Part shown: positions 41,783 through 50,672 of the stretch, piece after piece
How positions within the stretch are numbered: the first letter of the stretch is position 1
Layout: every line of letters starts with the position of its first letter
The notes under the pieces: generated by a model
Database searches by the model: none
Told to the model about the DNA's origin: nothing
The model's input: only the letters and a program-made list of their open reading frames with translations
Position numbers and translations under genes: made by a program
Origin: Prescottella defluvii
GTDB lineage: Bacteria > Actinomycetota > Actinomycetes > Mycobacteriales > Mycobacteriaceae
NCBI GenBank assembly: GCA_029690005.1
Contig: CP121458.1
Location: forward strand, 1,674,001-1,738,000
Length of the DNA: 64,000 nucleotides
Direction: 5' to 3'

Positions 41783-42289
41783 ATGCAGGCGGCACGGCTC
41801 GACGGGTTTCTCGCTGATCGCGACGCGTGGCGTGCCACGCACTGTTCGATCGCGAAGACGATGGACGTCGTGGGCACCCGCTCGGCGATGCTGATCCTGC
41901 GTGAGGCGTACTACGGCACAACCCGTTTCGACCAGTTCGCCGAACGGGTGGGGATCACCGAGGCGGTGGCGGCCGCGCGCCTGCGGGAATTGACCGCCGA
42001 GGGGTTGTTCGAACGGAGTCCCTACAAGGAACCCGGGCAGCGCACGCGTTACGAGTACGTGCTCACCGAGAAGGGGCGCGATCTACTGCCGGCGGTGCTG
42101 GCGCTGATGCAGTGGGGCGACAAGTATCTGCAGGGCGGTCGCGGCGGGCCGCTGGATCTCGCCGACGACACCACCGGCGAACCGGTCCACGTCGAGGTGC
42201 GCAGCGAGTCGGGGCGCCGGGTGCCTCTCGCGGAGTTGCGTGTGGTCCCGAACGTCACCGAGGAGCAGGCGCGCCGCTCGCTGGAGTGA
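41783..42289 (+). CDS. HxlR-family transcriptional regulator
   Basis: A 168-residue protein. The HxlR winged helix covers about residues 20-115: HCSIAKTMDVVGTRSAMLIL, the recognition region GITEAVAAARLRELTAEGLF, and TRYEYVLTEKGRDLLPAVLAL. The C-terminal ~50 residues are acidic and variable. HxlR proteins commonly sense electrophiles, quinones or drugs and repress a divergent gene. Here the divergent operon encodes an MFS pump and a thioesterase, and an inverted repeat lies between. ATG at 41783 follows only a weak ribosome site. Confidence 0.9.
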   Translation: MQAARLDGFLADRDAWRATHCSIAKTMDVVGTRSAMLILREAYYGTTRFDQFAERVGITEAVAAARLRELTAEGLFERSPYKEPGQRTRYEYVLTEKGRDLLPAVLALMQWGDKYLQGGRGGPLDLADDTTGEPVHVEVRSESGRRVPLAELRVVPNVTEEQARRSLE

Positions 42290-42313
42290 CGCTCGAGGTC
42301 CCGCGAAAAGCGC

Positions 42314-42727
42314 TCAGGCGTTGGGCTTCTTGTGCTTGTGCTTCTTGCCCTCGACGTCCTCGATTTCGTCGCGGATCAGGAGCATCGGAAGCAGGACGGT
42401 GGCCAGGGCGGTCACGAGCCACACCACGATCGTCGCGAGGATCCAGGTGCTCCATCCGGAGATCGACAGTCCTCCGAACGCCGACGCGATGACGAGTGCC
42501 ACGAACGTCGACACCAGGCCGATGCCCCCCACGAACGCCGGGGCGTTCCGGGTCGCGACCTTGAGGATGAACGGCGACAGCACGCTCTGCGCGACGGCGA
42601 ACAGCACGACGGCGGTGATGAATCCGGAGGCGGTCACCGACACGCCCGAGACCAGCCACACGGCGGCGAGGATGCCGATCGCGGCCGAGCCGAGGAAGAC
42701 CGCGGACCGAATGAGAAAGCGAATCAT
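42314..42727 (-). CDS. Four-helix phage-holin-family membrane protein
   Basis: A 137-residue protein with four hydrophobic segments: residues 8-30 (SAVFLGSAAIGILAAVWLVS), 35-58 (FITAVVLFAVAQSVLSPFIL), 68-86 and 92-115 (WSTWILATIVVWLVTALATV). A lysine/histidine tail follows (KKHKHKK). This pattern is the mycobacterial phage holin superfamily IV/DUF type, found as chromosomal single genes in actinobacteria. There is no phage or lysin gene nearby, so a holin role is doubtful. ATG at 42727. Convergent with the HxlR gene, 24 bases apart. Confidence 0.82.
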   Translation of the reverse strand: MIRFLIRSAVFLGSAAIGILAAVWLVSGVSVTASGFITAVVLFAVAQSVLSPFILKVATRNAPAFVGGIGLVSTFVALVIASAFGGLSISGWSTWILATIVVWLVTALATVLLPMLLIRDEIEDVEGKKHKHKKPNA

Positions 42728-42982
42728 GTTCCGGCCCTTCCGGTGAACCTCGTCGGCTGCTGGTGAACCGAAACCGGTTGGTCGATTCGAGGTGAGTGTA
42801 GCGATCGGAACCGGGCAATCCCGGTAGGCGGAGCGTCGCCGTGTTGCGAGGCCGGTAACGACGTAGGGTCGGCTGGCGAACTCGTCGACGGGGGCCGAAT
42901 CGGGATGGCCGAGAAGTGGAAGATTCCCTTGCTTAGGCTACGTATGTAGATCCGGCGGGACGATCGACGAGGGGGACGGCTG

Positions 42983-44230
42983 GTGTTGTGGAGGAATACG
43001 GCGCGGGGAAGCGAAATATCCTTCCGGACAGGGCACCTCGTCGTGCTCGGACTCTGGGCGCTGGCGTCGGCGATCCTCGTTCTCACGACGGTGAGTCCGA
43101 GGATGCCGGAGATCGGCCTGTTCGCCGGTGGAGCCGACCTCGACGTCTACCGCGACGGTGCGCGCCACATCATGGAGGATCTGCCGCTCTACACCCAACC
43201 CGTCATCCACGGACTCCTGTACACGTACACGCCGTTCTCGACGCTGGTGTTCGTCCCGTTCGGCCTGCTGCCCCTGGGCTACGACCGGTACATCTGGATG
43301 GCGGCCAACCTGGCGCTACTGGTCGGGATCGTCGCGCTGTGCTGGCGGATGCTCGGCTACCGGATCTCGCGTCGGCTCGTCGGGGTCTCGGCGCTGGTCG
43401 CGGTGGCATGCACGTTCCTCGAACCCGTTCGTACGACGCTGTTCTACGGGCAGATCAACCTGGTGCTGATGGCGCTGGTGCTGTGGGACGTCTCCCGCGA
43501 CGAGCGGAGTCGGATCAGGGGCGTCGGTGTCGGGATCGCGGCCGGTATCAAGCTCACCCCCGGGTACTTCGTGCTCTACTACCTGGTGCTTCGTCAGTGG
43601 CGGGCCGCCGCCGTGGCCGTGGGGACGGTCGTGGCCACGATCGCCGTGAGTTGGCTGGCGCTGCCGGATGATTCGCGGCAGTACTGGACTCACACCTTCT
43701 TCGAGTCCACGCGGATCGCGGAGGATCAGCACCCGTCGAACCAGTCGATCCGCGGCGTCGTCGCGCACCTGACCGGCCACGCGACGCCGGTCGCGGTGTG
43801 GCTGGTGCTGGCGGCGCTCGTCGTGGCGGTCAGCATGTGGATCGTGGTGCGCTTGCATCGCGCAGGGGAGAGTCTGCTCGCGGTCACGGTGGCGGGGCTG
43901 AGTGCCGCGGCGGTGTCGCCGTTCTCGTGGAGCCATCACTGGGTGTGGTTCGCGCCACTGCTCGTCTACATCGTCCACCGCGCGCTGACGAACAGTTGGT
44001 GGTGGCTCGCCGCGGCGGTGATCTATCTCGGGGCCGGTGCCTGGCCGTACCGGTGGAACGAGCACGTCGTGGTGGTCGGCCTGTTCCTGTTCCCGCCGCA
44101 GTGGGCCATCGCCGACGTCCTCATGAACATCTACCTGTTGCTGTACGCGGCGGTCCTGATCGGTGCCGGCATCGTCGCATCCCGCAGTACGGATGCAGAA
44201 CCGGCTGGTCAGCACCCAGTGGCGGCGTGA
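42983..44230 (+). CDS. GT87-family polyprenyl-phosphate-mannose mannosyltransferase
   Basis: A 415-residue membrane enzyme with about 10-11 helices. The first extracytoplasmic loop contains GGADLDVYRDGARHIMEDLPLY with the conserved Asp residues of GT-C enzymes, then TYTPFSTLVFVPFG. LFYGQINLVLMALVLWD and GIAAGIKLTPGYFVLYYLVL are typical GT87/DUF2029 blocks. These transferases use polyprenyl-phosphate mannose outside the membrane to extend lipoarabinomannan, PIMs or related glycans. GTG at 42983 follows GAGGGGGAC. Divergent from the holin-like gene. Intact. Which glycan it acts on is not clear. Confidence 0.88.
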   Translation: MLWRNTARGSEISFRTGHLVVLGLWALASAILVLTTVSPRMPEIGLFAGGADLDVYRDGARHIMEDLPLYTQPVIHGLLYTYTPFSTLVFVPFGLLPLGYDRYIWMAANLALLVGIVALCWRMLGYRISRRLVGVSALVAVACTFLEPVRTTLFYGQINLVLMALVLWDVSRDERSRIRGVGVGIAAGIKLTPGYFVLYYLVLRQWRAAAVAVGTVVATIAVSWLALPDDSRQYWTHTFFESTRIAEDQHPSNQSIRGVVAHLTGHATPVAVWLVLAALVVAVSMWIVVRLHRAGESLLAVTVAGLSAAAVSPFSWSHHWVWFAPLLVYIVHRALTNSWWWLAAAVIYLGAGAWPYRWNEHVVVVGLFLFPPQWAIADVLMNIYLLLYAAVLIGAGIVASRSTDAEPAGQHPVAA

Positions 44231-44256
44231 GTCGGACGTCCTGTCACGATTCCGGC

Positions 44257-44673
44257 ATGAAACTTCGACACCTGATCGCCGCCGCCCCCGTCGCCCTGCT
44301 CGTCCTCACCGGCTGCAGCAACAGCGACGCGGACACGACCGCATCGCCCTCGACCGCGCCCTCGACCGCGCCCTCCGCCGTCGTCGACGCGGCCGTCAAG
44401 GAGATGTGCAGCCAGGTAGCGGTCTTCATCGACTCGTCCGCGCAGGCCGCCCAGGCCGCCGGGCAGCCGTTCGACCGTGCCGCCAAGGGTGAGGAGTTCC
44501 TGACGCTGCTGAAGTCGAGCTCCGGCGCGTGGGTCGGCGCCTACAACGCGCAGGCCGAGGCCGCGGGGCAGCCGCAGCTGGACCCGGCGACCGCGACGTG
44601 GGAGGACATGCCCGCGGACAGCCGCGACATGATCGAGCGGTCCGTGCAGGCGGGTGTCTCCGGCAACTGCTGA
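44257..44673 (+). CDS. Small lipoprotein, hypothetical
   Basis: A 138-residue exported lipoprotein. The signal (KLRHLIAAAPVALLVLTGC) ends in the lipobox LTGC with Cys at residue 19. A Thr/Ser/Ala/Pro-rich linker (TTASPSTAPSTAPSA) follows, then a helical domain of about 95 residues with one internal Cys (KEMCSQVAVFID) and a terminal Cys (VSGNC) that could pair. It starts 26 bases after the mannosyltransferase stop and is probably co-transcribed. It is convergent with thiE. No recognised family. Confidence 0.85.
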   Translation: MKLRHLIAAAPVALLVLTGCSNSDADTTASPSTAPSTAPSAVVDAAVKEMCSQVAVFIDSSAQAAQAAGQPFDRAAKGEEFLTLLKSSSGAWVGAYNAQAEAAGQPQLDPATATWEDMPADSRDMIERSVQAGVSGNC

Positions 44674-44682
44674 TCCGCAGGG

Positions 44683-45375
44683 TCAGCCGCGCAGGGCGTC
44701 GGACAGCGCCCGCGCGGCGGCCTCCGGGTCGTCGGCGTCGGTGATCGCACGCACGACGACGATGCGGGTGGCGCCCGCCTCGAGGATCTGCGGGAGCCGC
44801 TCCTGGTCGACGCCGCCGATCGCGAACCACGGGCGCGGCGGCGCGGCCTCGGCGGTGCTGCGCACCAGTTCGAGGCCCGACGCCGTCCGCCCCGGCTTGG
44901 TGGGCGTGGCCCACACCGGACCGGTGCAGAAGTAGTCGACGTCCTCCTCGATCGCGGCGAGGCTGGCCTGCGCGCGATTGTTCGTGGAGCGGCCGATCAC
45001 CACGTCGGGGCCGACGATCCGGCGGGCGTAGTGCACGGGCAGGTCGTTCTGGCCCAGGTGCAGGACGTCCGCTCCCGCGGCCAGCGCGAGGTCGGCCCGG
45101 TCGTTGACGGCGAGCAGCGCGCCGTGGCGGCGGGCCGCGGCGCCCAGCACCGCCAGCGCCGCCAGCTCTTCCTTCACCTCGAGCGGCCCGAACTCCCGCT
45201 CGCCGGCCGAGCCCTTGTCGCGCAGCTGGACGATGTCGACGCCGCCGGCCAGTGCGGCCTCGACGAAGTGAGCCAGATCGCCCTCGTCCCGCCGGGCGTC
45301 GGTGCAGAGGTAGAGGCGCGCGTCGGCGAGGCGTTCGCGCGGTGTGAGGTGCTTGACGGATTGGGAGGCATGCAC
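44683..45375 (-). CDS. thiE: Thiamine-phosphate synthase
   Basis: A 230-residue TIM-barrel enzyme joining HMP pyrophosphate with the thiazole phosphate to make thiamine phosphate. Family motifs: [11 protein letters not shown] at the start, [30 protein letters not shown], the [11 protein letters not shown] loop binding phosphate and [11 protein letters not shown] at 45375 begins the protein; the frame stays open upstream only because it runs into the antisense of the TPP riboswitch. It is divergent from thiOSG, so the thiamine genes are split around one short regulatory interval. Confidence 0.94.
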   Translation of the reverse strand: MHASQSVKHLTPRERLADARLYLCTDARRDEGDLAHFVEAALAGGVDIVQLRDKGSAGEREFGPLEVKEELAALAVLGAAARRHGALLAVNDRADLALAAGADVLHLGQNDLPVHYARRIVGPDVVIGRSTNNRAQASLAAIEEDVDYFCTGPVWATPTKPGRTASGLELVRSTAEAAPPRPWFAIGGVDQERLPQILEAGATRIVVVRAITDADDPEAAARALSDALRG

Positions 45376-45408
45376 ACTTGGAACGGTAGTCTCTAGTCCG
45401 GACGAATC

Positions 45409-45500
45409 AACACGGGAGTCCCGAGGAACGCGGGGCTGAGAGGGGCCTGCCGGCCCGACCGTCATACCTGACCCGGATCATGCCGGCGCAGGGAGTGAGG
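45409..45500 (+). ncRNA. TPP riboswitch upstream of thiOSG
   Basis: The thi-box core is clear: ACACGGGAGTCC at the 5' side, GGGCTGAGAGG in the pyrimidine-sensing arm, then ACCTGACCCGGATCATGCC and GCGCAGGGAGTG. It precedes thiO and would lower expression when thiamine pyrophosphate is abundant. The ribosome site GGTGGAG of thiO lies right after the aptamer, so control of translation start is likely. Confidence 0.95.
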
Positions 45501-45509
45501 TGGAGAAAG

Positions 45510-46577
45510 TTGACCCGATCGGTTTCCGTCGTCGGCGGCGGTGTCATCGGTCTGTCCGTCGCGTGGCGGGCCGCGCAGCGCGGTTGGGCGGTTCGGTTGT
45601 ACGACCCGGCGGTCGGGTCGGGCGCGTCGTGGGTGGCGGGCGGGATGCTCGCGCCGCTCTCGGAGGGCTGGCCCGGTGAGGAGCAGGCACTCGCGCTGGG
45701 CGCCGCGTCGCTGCAGCGGTGGCCCGACTTCGGTGCCGAGCTCGAACGCATCGCGGGCGTGACCCTGTTCACCTCGGACGACTCGCTGACCGTCGCGCTG
45801 GACGCCGCCGACGCCGCCGACCTGCACACGATCGCCGACTGGGTGGCCGAGCAGGGACACGAGCTGCGCATCCTGGGCCGCGCCCAGATCCGTGAACTCG
45901 AGCCGTCACTCGGTCGCGGGATCCGGCTGGCACTGCAGGCGCCCACCGAACTGGCCGTCGACAACCGGCTGCTGGTGCAGGCGCTGCGGACCGCGGCGGT
46001 GGACGCGGGTGTCGAGCTGATCGAGCAGGCGGTGACCGATCTGGACGACCTCACCACCGACCAGGTGGTGCTGGCGGCGGGTTCGAACGCGGCGCAGCTG
46101 TGGCCGGACCTGCCGGTGCGCCCGGTCAAGGGCGAGATCCTGCGGCTGCGGGCGCGACCCGGGGTGACGCCCGCGCCGCGACGCACGATCCGCGGCAGCG
46201 TGCACGGGCGACCGTCGTACCTGGTGCCGCGCGCCGACGGCATCGTGGTCGGTGCGACGCAGTACGAGTCGGGCCACGACACCCAGGTGACGGTGGCCGG
46301 TGTGCGCGATCTGATCGCGGACGCGGAGGCCCTGATGCCGGCGATCGGCGAGTACGAGCTGTACGAGGCGAAAGCCGGTCTGCGCCCGATGAGTCCGGAC
46401 AACCTGCCGATCATCGGACGGGTCTCGGACCGGGTGGTGCTCGCGACCGGGCACGGCCGCAACGGCATCCTGATGACCCCGGTGACGGCGGACGCGACCG
46501 TCGCGATCCTCGACGGCACACCATTGGCCGAGGCGGAAAGTGCCACCGCCGAACGATTTTCACCTGCTAAGGCTTGA
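45510..46577 (+). CDS. thiO: Glycine oxidase
   Basis: A 355-residue FAD-dependent amine oxidase that oxidises glycine to the imine needed for the thiazole ring of thiamine. N-terminal dinucleotide motif: SVVGGGVIGLSVAWRAAQRG. Later motifs are GASWVAGGMLAPLSEG, the substrate region PVKGEILRLRA and the C-terminal GLRPMSPDNLPIIG and TGHGRNGILM. TTG at 45510 is preferred because GGTGGAG sits seven bases upstream; an earlier ATG at 45480 lies inside the riboswitch and is unlikely. First gene of thiO-thiS-thiG. Confidence 0.94.
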   Translation: MTRSVSVVGGGVIGLSVAWRAAQRGWAVRLYDPAVGSGASWVAGGMLAPLSEGWPGEEQALALGAASLQRWPDFGAELERIAGVTLFTSDDSLTVALDAADAADLHTIADWVAEQGHELRILGRAQIRELEPSLGRGIRLALQAPTELAVDNRLLVQALRTAAVDAGVELIEQAVTDLDDLTTDQVVLAAGSNAAQLWPDLPVRPVKGEILRLRARPGVTPAPRRTIRGSVHGRPSYLVPRADGIVVGATQYESGHDTQVTVAGVRDLIADAEALMPAIGEYELYEAKAGLRPMSPDNLPIIGRVSDRVVLATGHGRNGILMTPVTADATVAILDGTPLAEAESATAERFSPAKA

Positions 46578-46588
46578 GCGAGGTTTGG

Positions 46589-47549
<961 letters not shown>

Positions 47550-47555
47550 CGGCCG

Positions 47556-48011
47556 CTACGGCGTAGCGAACGCGAGGCCGACGCCGAGGACCGGTGGCGC
47601 GGTGACGAAATGCCCGCTGAGCGGGGTGTTTCCCTCGTAGTGGGAGCGCGGCATCCGGTAGATCCGGGCGAAGGACTGCGGCGGATAGGTGACGCCGATG
47701 AACTCGTCGGCGGGCAGCGCTCCCACGACGACGAACTTCACCGTCGGCGAGGACAGCTGTGCCGGATCGTGCACCACGCGGTACACGACGCCGCGGGTGG
47801 TGTCGTAGTGGGTGTAGTCGCGCACCGCCTCGACGATCGTCGCGCCCCGGTCGAACGCGGCTCTCAACCCCGGCGCGGTGATCGTCGCGGATCCGCTGAA
47901 GCTCGAGCTCGGCGGGACCGGTTGCGGGCCAGCTTCCTCGGCGCCGGCGACGGGCGCGGCGACGGTGGCGAATGCGACCGTGAACGCGGCCGCGGTGACG
48001 AGTCTTCTCAC
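47556..48011 (-). CDS. Secreted protein of unknown function
   Basis: A 151-residue exported protein. Signal peptide: RR at residues 2-3, hydrophobic TAAAFTVAFATVAAPVAGA, cleavage near AGA at residue 23. The mature part has a Pro/Ser linker and then a folded domain (SGSATITAPGLRAAFDRGAT, YRVVHDPAQLSSPTVKFVVV). No cysteine is present, and no lipobox, LPXTG or catalytic motif is seen. Similar short secreted proteins occur in Rhodococcus and Nocardia without known function. Convergent with thiG. Confidence 0.8.
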   Translation of the reverse strand: MRRLVTAAAFTVAFATVAAPVAGAEEAGPQPVPPSSSFSGSATITAPGLRAAFDRGATIVEAVRDYTHYDTTRGVVYRVVHDPAQLSSPTVKFVVVGALPADEFIGVTYPPQSFARIYRMPRSHYEGNTPLSGHFVTAPPVLGVGLAFATP

Positions 48012-48210
48012 GTGTCGTCCTCACTGTGGGGCGGTTCGCCGGTGATTCGGCGGAGTCGTCCCTGTGTCGTGCCGGTGGGCGCGGCGCGTTACGGGAGGTT
48101 TGTCCGCGCGCCACGCCGATAACGGAATGATCGAAAATCCCGGTGGTCCGGGCGTTGCGCCCTAGGCTGGGTGAGGCCAGGTCGGTTTCGCTGCTGCGAT
48201 AGGACGTGCC

Positions 48211-48752
48211 ATGTCGACGATGCTGAATGCAGATCTCCTCCGGCTCCTTCGCTCCGATGTCGTGGCGTGGAACGCCCGACGAGACGAATTGCCCGACGCG
48301 CCAGACCTTCACGGTCTGGACCTGTCGGGTGCGGACCTCGCCGGAGCCAATCTCACCGGTGCCAATCTCGTCGGCACCGACCTCTCCGGTGCGGACCTGA
48401 CGGCTGCCGAGTTCGGCGGGGCCGACATGACCGGAGCCAACCTCTCCGGGGCGGTCGCCGCGGACGCCGACTTCAGCAAGGCGTATCTGACGAACGCGAA
48501 GCTGACCGGTGCGGTGCTCACGTTGTCGTTCCTGACGTCGACGTACCTGGCCCACGCGAACCTGGCCGGGCCGACCTGTCGGGTGCGTACATGACGGGTG
48601 CGCATCTCGAGGACGCCGACCTGACCGGGGCCCGGTTGGCGGGCGCGTACCTCGCGCACGCGGATCTGACGGGCGCGGTGCTCGCCACGACCGACGTGAG
48701 CGGCGCGGACATGACCGACGTCACGATGCCGGACGGGGCCGTCCGGGCCTGA
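48211..48752 (+). CDS. Pentapeptide-repeat protein (one frameshift)
   Basis: About 180 residues. After an N-terminal helix (LLRLLRSDVVAWNARRDEL) the protein is built of A(D/N)LxG-type pentapeptides from about residue 33 to near the C-terminus (LSGADLAGANLTGANLVG and so on), which fold as a right-handed square helix. The frame breaks near 48572: one G is missing from a G run (NLAG joined to ADLSGAYMTG). Some such proteins mimic DNA and protect gyrase from quinolones (MfpA/Qnr), but many do not, so the function stays open. Start ATG at 48211. Confidence 0.87.
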
Positions 48753-48862
48753 CCGGGGTGATCCCCGACACGGTCTCGGGGTGGGCGTCATCCCTGGGTA
48801 TGACTCGGGTGTAGACCCGAGACCGATGCGCAGGTAGGGGCGTTTCGGGCAGAGTGGTCCTC

Positions 48863-49819
48863 ATGATTGAAGTGAGGGGACTGACGAAGACCTACGGGTC
48901 GACGAGAGCGGTGGACGATCTGACGTTCTCCGTGAAGCCGGGTATCGTCACCGGCTTCCTCGGCCCGAACGGTGCCGGCAAGTCGACGACCATGCGGATG
49001 ATCCTCGGCCTCGACAAGCCGACGTCGGGCACCGCACTGATCGAAGGTGTGCCGTACCACCAGCTCAAGCAGCCGCTGCGGACCGTCGGCGCGCTGCTCG
49101 ACGCCAAGTGGGTCCACCCGAACCGCTCCGCCAAGGCGCACCTGCAGTGGATGGCGGCGGCCAACTCGCTGCCGATGTCGCGGGTCGACGAGGTGCTGGG
49201 CCTCGTCGGCTTGACGGGGGTCGCGGGGAAGAAGGCCGGCGGCTTCTCGCTGGGCATGTCGCAGCGCCTCGGCCTGGCCGCGGCGCTGCTGGGCGATCCC
49301 AAGGTGCTGCTCTTCGACGAGCCGGTCAACGGTCTCGACCCCGAGGGCATCGTGTGGATCCGCAAGTTCATGCAGAGCCTGGCCGCTGAGGGCCGCACGG
49401 TGCTGGTGTCGAGTCACCTGCTCTCGGAGATGTCGCTGACCGCAGAGCATCTCATCGTGATCGGCCGGGGCCGGTTGATCGCCGACACGAGCGTCAAGGA
49501 CTTCGTCGACCGCTCGTCGGAGTCGTCGGTGCGGGTGCGCAGCCCGCAGCTCGACGCGCTGCGCAGCGTGCTCACCGCGCAGGGCTTCGCAGTGAGCGAC
49601 GACCCGGGCACCGATCACCAGTCGGCGCTGGTCATCTCCGGCGTCAAGACCGACGACATCGGTGCGCTGGCAGGTGCCAACGGAATCGTGTTGCACGAGT
49701 TGTCGTCTCAGCGAGGCTCGCTCGAGGACGCGTTCATGAAGCTCACCGGTGACGACGTGCAGTACCACGCTCAGATCGCCGGAGCGACCGGGCAGAACAT
49801 GGGAGGTGCGCTCCGATGA
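48863..49819 (+). CDS. ABC transporter ATP-binding protein
   Basis: A 318-residue ABC ATPase. Walker A is GPNGAGKST near residue 40, the Q-loop lies near ALLDAKWVHP, the signature is FSLGMSQRLGLA, Walker B is LLFDEPVNGLDPEG and the H-loop is LVSSHLLSEM. The C-terminal ~90 residues form a regulatory extension typical of the DrrA/BcrA/NatA type. It overlaps the permease gene by four bases (ATGA), so the two make one export complex. Substrate unknown; related systems move antibiotics, peptides or lipids. Confidence 0.93.
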   Translation: MIEVRGLTKTYGSTRAVDDLTFSVKPGIVTGFLGPNGAGKSTTMRMILGLDKPTSGTALIEGVPYHQLKQPLRTVGALLDAKWVHPNRSAKAHLQWMAAANSLPMSRVDEVLGLVGLTGVAGKKAGGFSLGMSQRLGLAAALLGDPKVLLFDEPVNGLDPEGIVWIRKFMQSLAAEGRTVLVSSHLLSEMSLTAEHLIVIGRGRLIADTSVKDFVDRSSESSVRVRSPQLDALRSVLTAQGFAVSDDPGTDHQSALVISGVKTDDIGALAGANGIVLHELSSQRGSLEDAFMKLTGDDVQYHAQIAGATGQNMGGALR

Positions 49820-50568
49820 GCGTGTTGAATGCAGAGCGCATCGAACTGACGTCCACGAAGTCGCCGCTGTGGTGCAGCCTCATCGCCGTAGTCGTGAGCG
49901 TCGGGTTCGCCGCCATCATGGGCGCGGCATACAAGTCGATGGCGTCGTCGGGTGACAACGCGATGGGCGAGTTCACGGTCGCCTACACCCAGGCGGGCGC
50001 GGCCCAGTTCGGTGCCATGCTGGTGATGATCATGTCGGCACTCGCCGTGACCACCGAGTACCGGTTCGGCGTCATCCGCACCACCTTCCAGGCGATCCCG
50101 AATCGCTCCCAGGTGATCGGTGGCAAGGCTCTGCTGCTGGCGGTGATCGCAGCCGTCCTCGGTCTGGTCATCGCACTGGCGTCCTTCTTCATGGCACAGT
50201 CGATTTCGGGGGAGTCGCTGTCGATCGGTGACGGCAGCAACGCACGCGAACTCTTCGGCATCCCGATCTACTTCGCACTGCTGGCGGTGCTCGCGGTCGG
50301 CGTGGGCACGCTGATCCGCCAGTCGGCGGGCGCTATCTCGCTGCTGCTGATGTGGCCGCTGGTGATCGAGAGCCTCGCCACGATGATCCCCAAGGTGGGC
50401 AAGTACATCGGCGAGTTCGGTCCCTTCAACAACGCAACCCACTTCTTGGGCAGTGGCGCGAACTTCGACTTCCGCTGGGGCCCGTGGGGTTCGCTGCTCT
50501 ACTTCGCGGCGTTCGTCGCGATCGTGTTCGGAGCTGCTCTCGTCGCGGTGAACAAGCGCGACGCCTGA
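49816..50568 (+). CDS. ABC-2 type transporter permease
   Basis: A 250-residue membrane protein with six hydrophobic segments: residues 20-42 (LWCSLIAVVVSVGFAAIMGA), about 60-82, 100-125 (LLLAVIAAVLGLVIALASFF), 145-165, 172-195 and 220-245. The MSALAVTTEYRFGVIRTTFQ stretch after the second helix is the typical cytoplasmic coupling region of ABC-2 permeases. The start overlaps the ATPase stop. A classic hairpin terminator follows 18 bases after the stop. No duplicate permease is present, so the complex is probably a homodimer. Confidence 0.9.
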   Translation: MSVLNAERIELTSTKSPLWCSLIAVVVSVGFAAIMGAAYKSMASSGDNAMGEFTVAYTQAGAAQFGAMLVMIMSALAVTTEYRFGVIRTTFQAIPNRSQVIGGKALLLAVIAAVLGLVIALASFFMAQSISGESLSIGDGSNARELFGIPIYFALLAVLAVGVGTLIRQSAGAISLLLMWPLVIESLATMIPKVGKYIGEFGPFNNATHFLGSGANFDFRWGPWGSLLYFAAFVAIVFGAALVAVNKRDA

Positions 50569-50586
50569 GCGTCGACGACGACGCAC

Positions 50587-50621
50587 GAAACGCCCGGCCG
50601 GGACTTCCGGCCGGGCGTTTC
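50587..50621 (+). terminator. Intrinsic terminator after the ABC exporter operon
   Basis: Perfect 15-base arms GAAACGCCCGGCCGG and CCGGCCGGGCGTTTC enclose a 5-base loop, followed by TGTTGTG. It begins 18 bases after the permease stop, the clearest Rho-independent-style hairpin in the window. Confidence 0.88.
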
Positions 50622-50672
50622 TGTTGTGTCCGGTCCCCGGCCGCGGGCGTCGGCATCGGCTACGCTCGCCGC

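Noticed and set aside
42314..42727. Prophage remnant indicated by a holin-family gene
   Set aside because: No lysin, integrase, capsid or att-like repeats are nearby; such four-helix proteins are common chromosomal genes in actinobacteria.
48211..48752. Quinolone-resistance protein of the MfpA/Qnr type
   Set aside because: Pentapeptide repeats alone do not show gyrase binding, and the N-terminal helix and length do not point clearly to MfpA.
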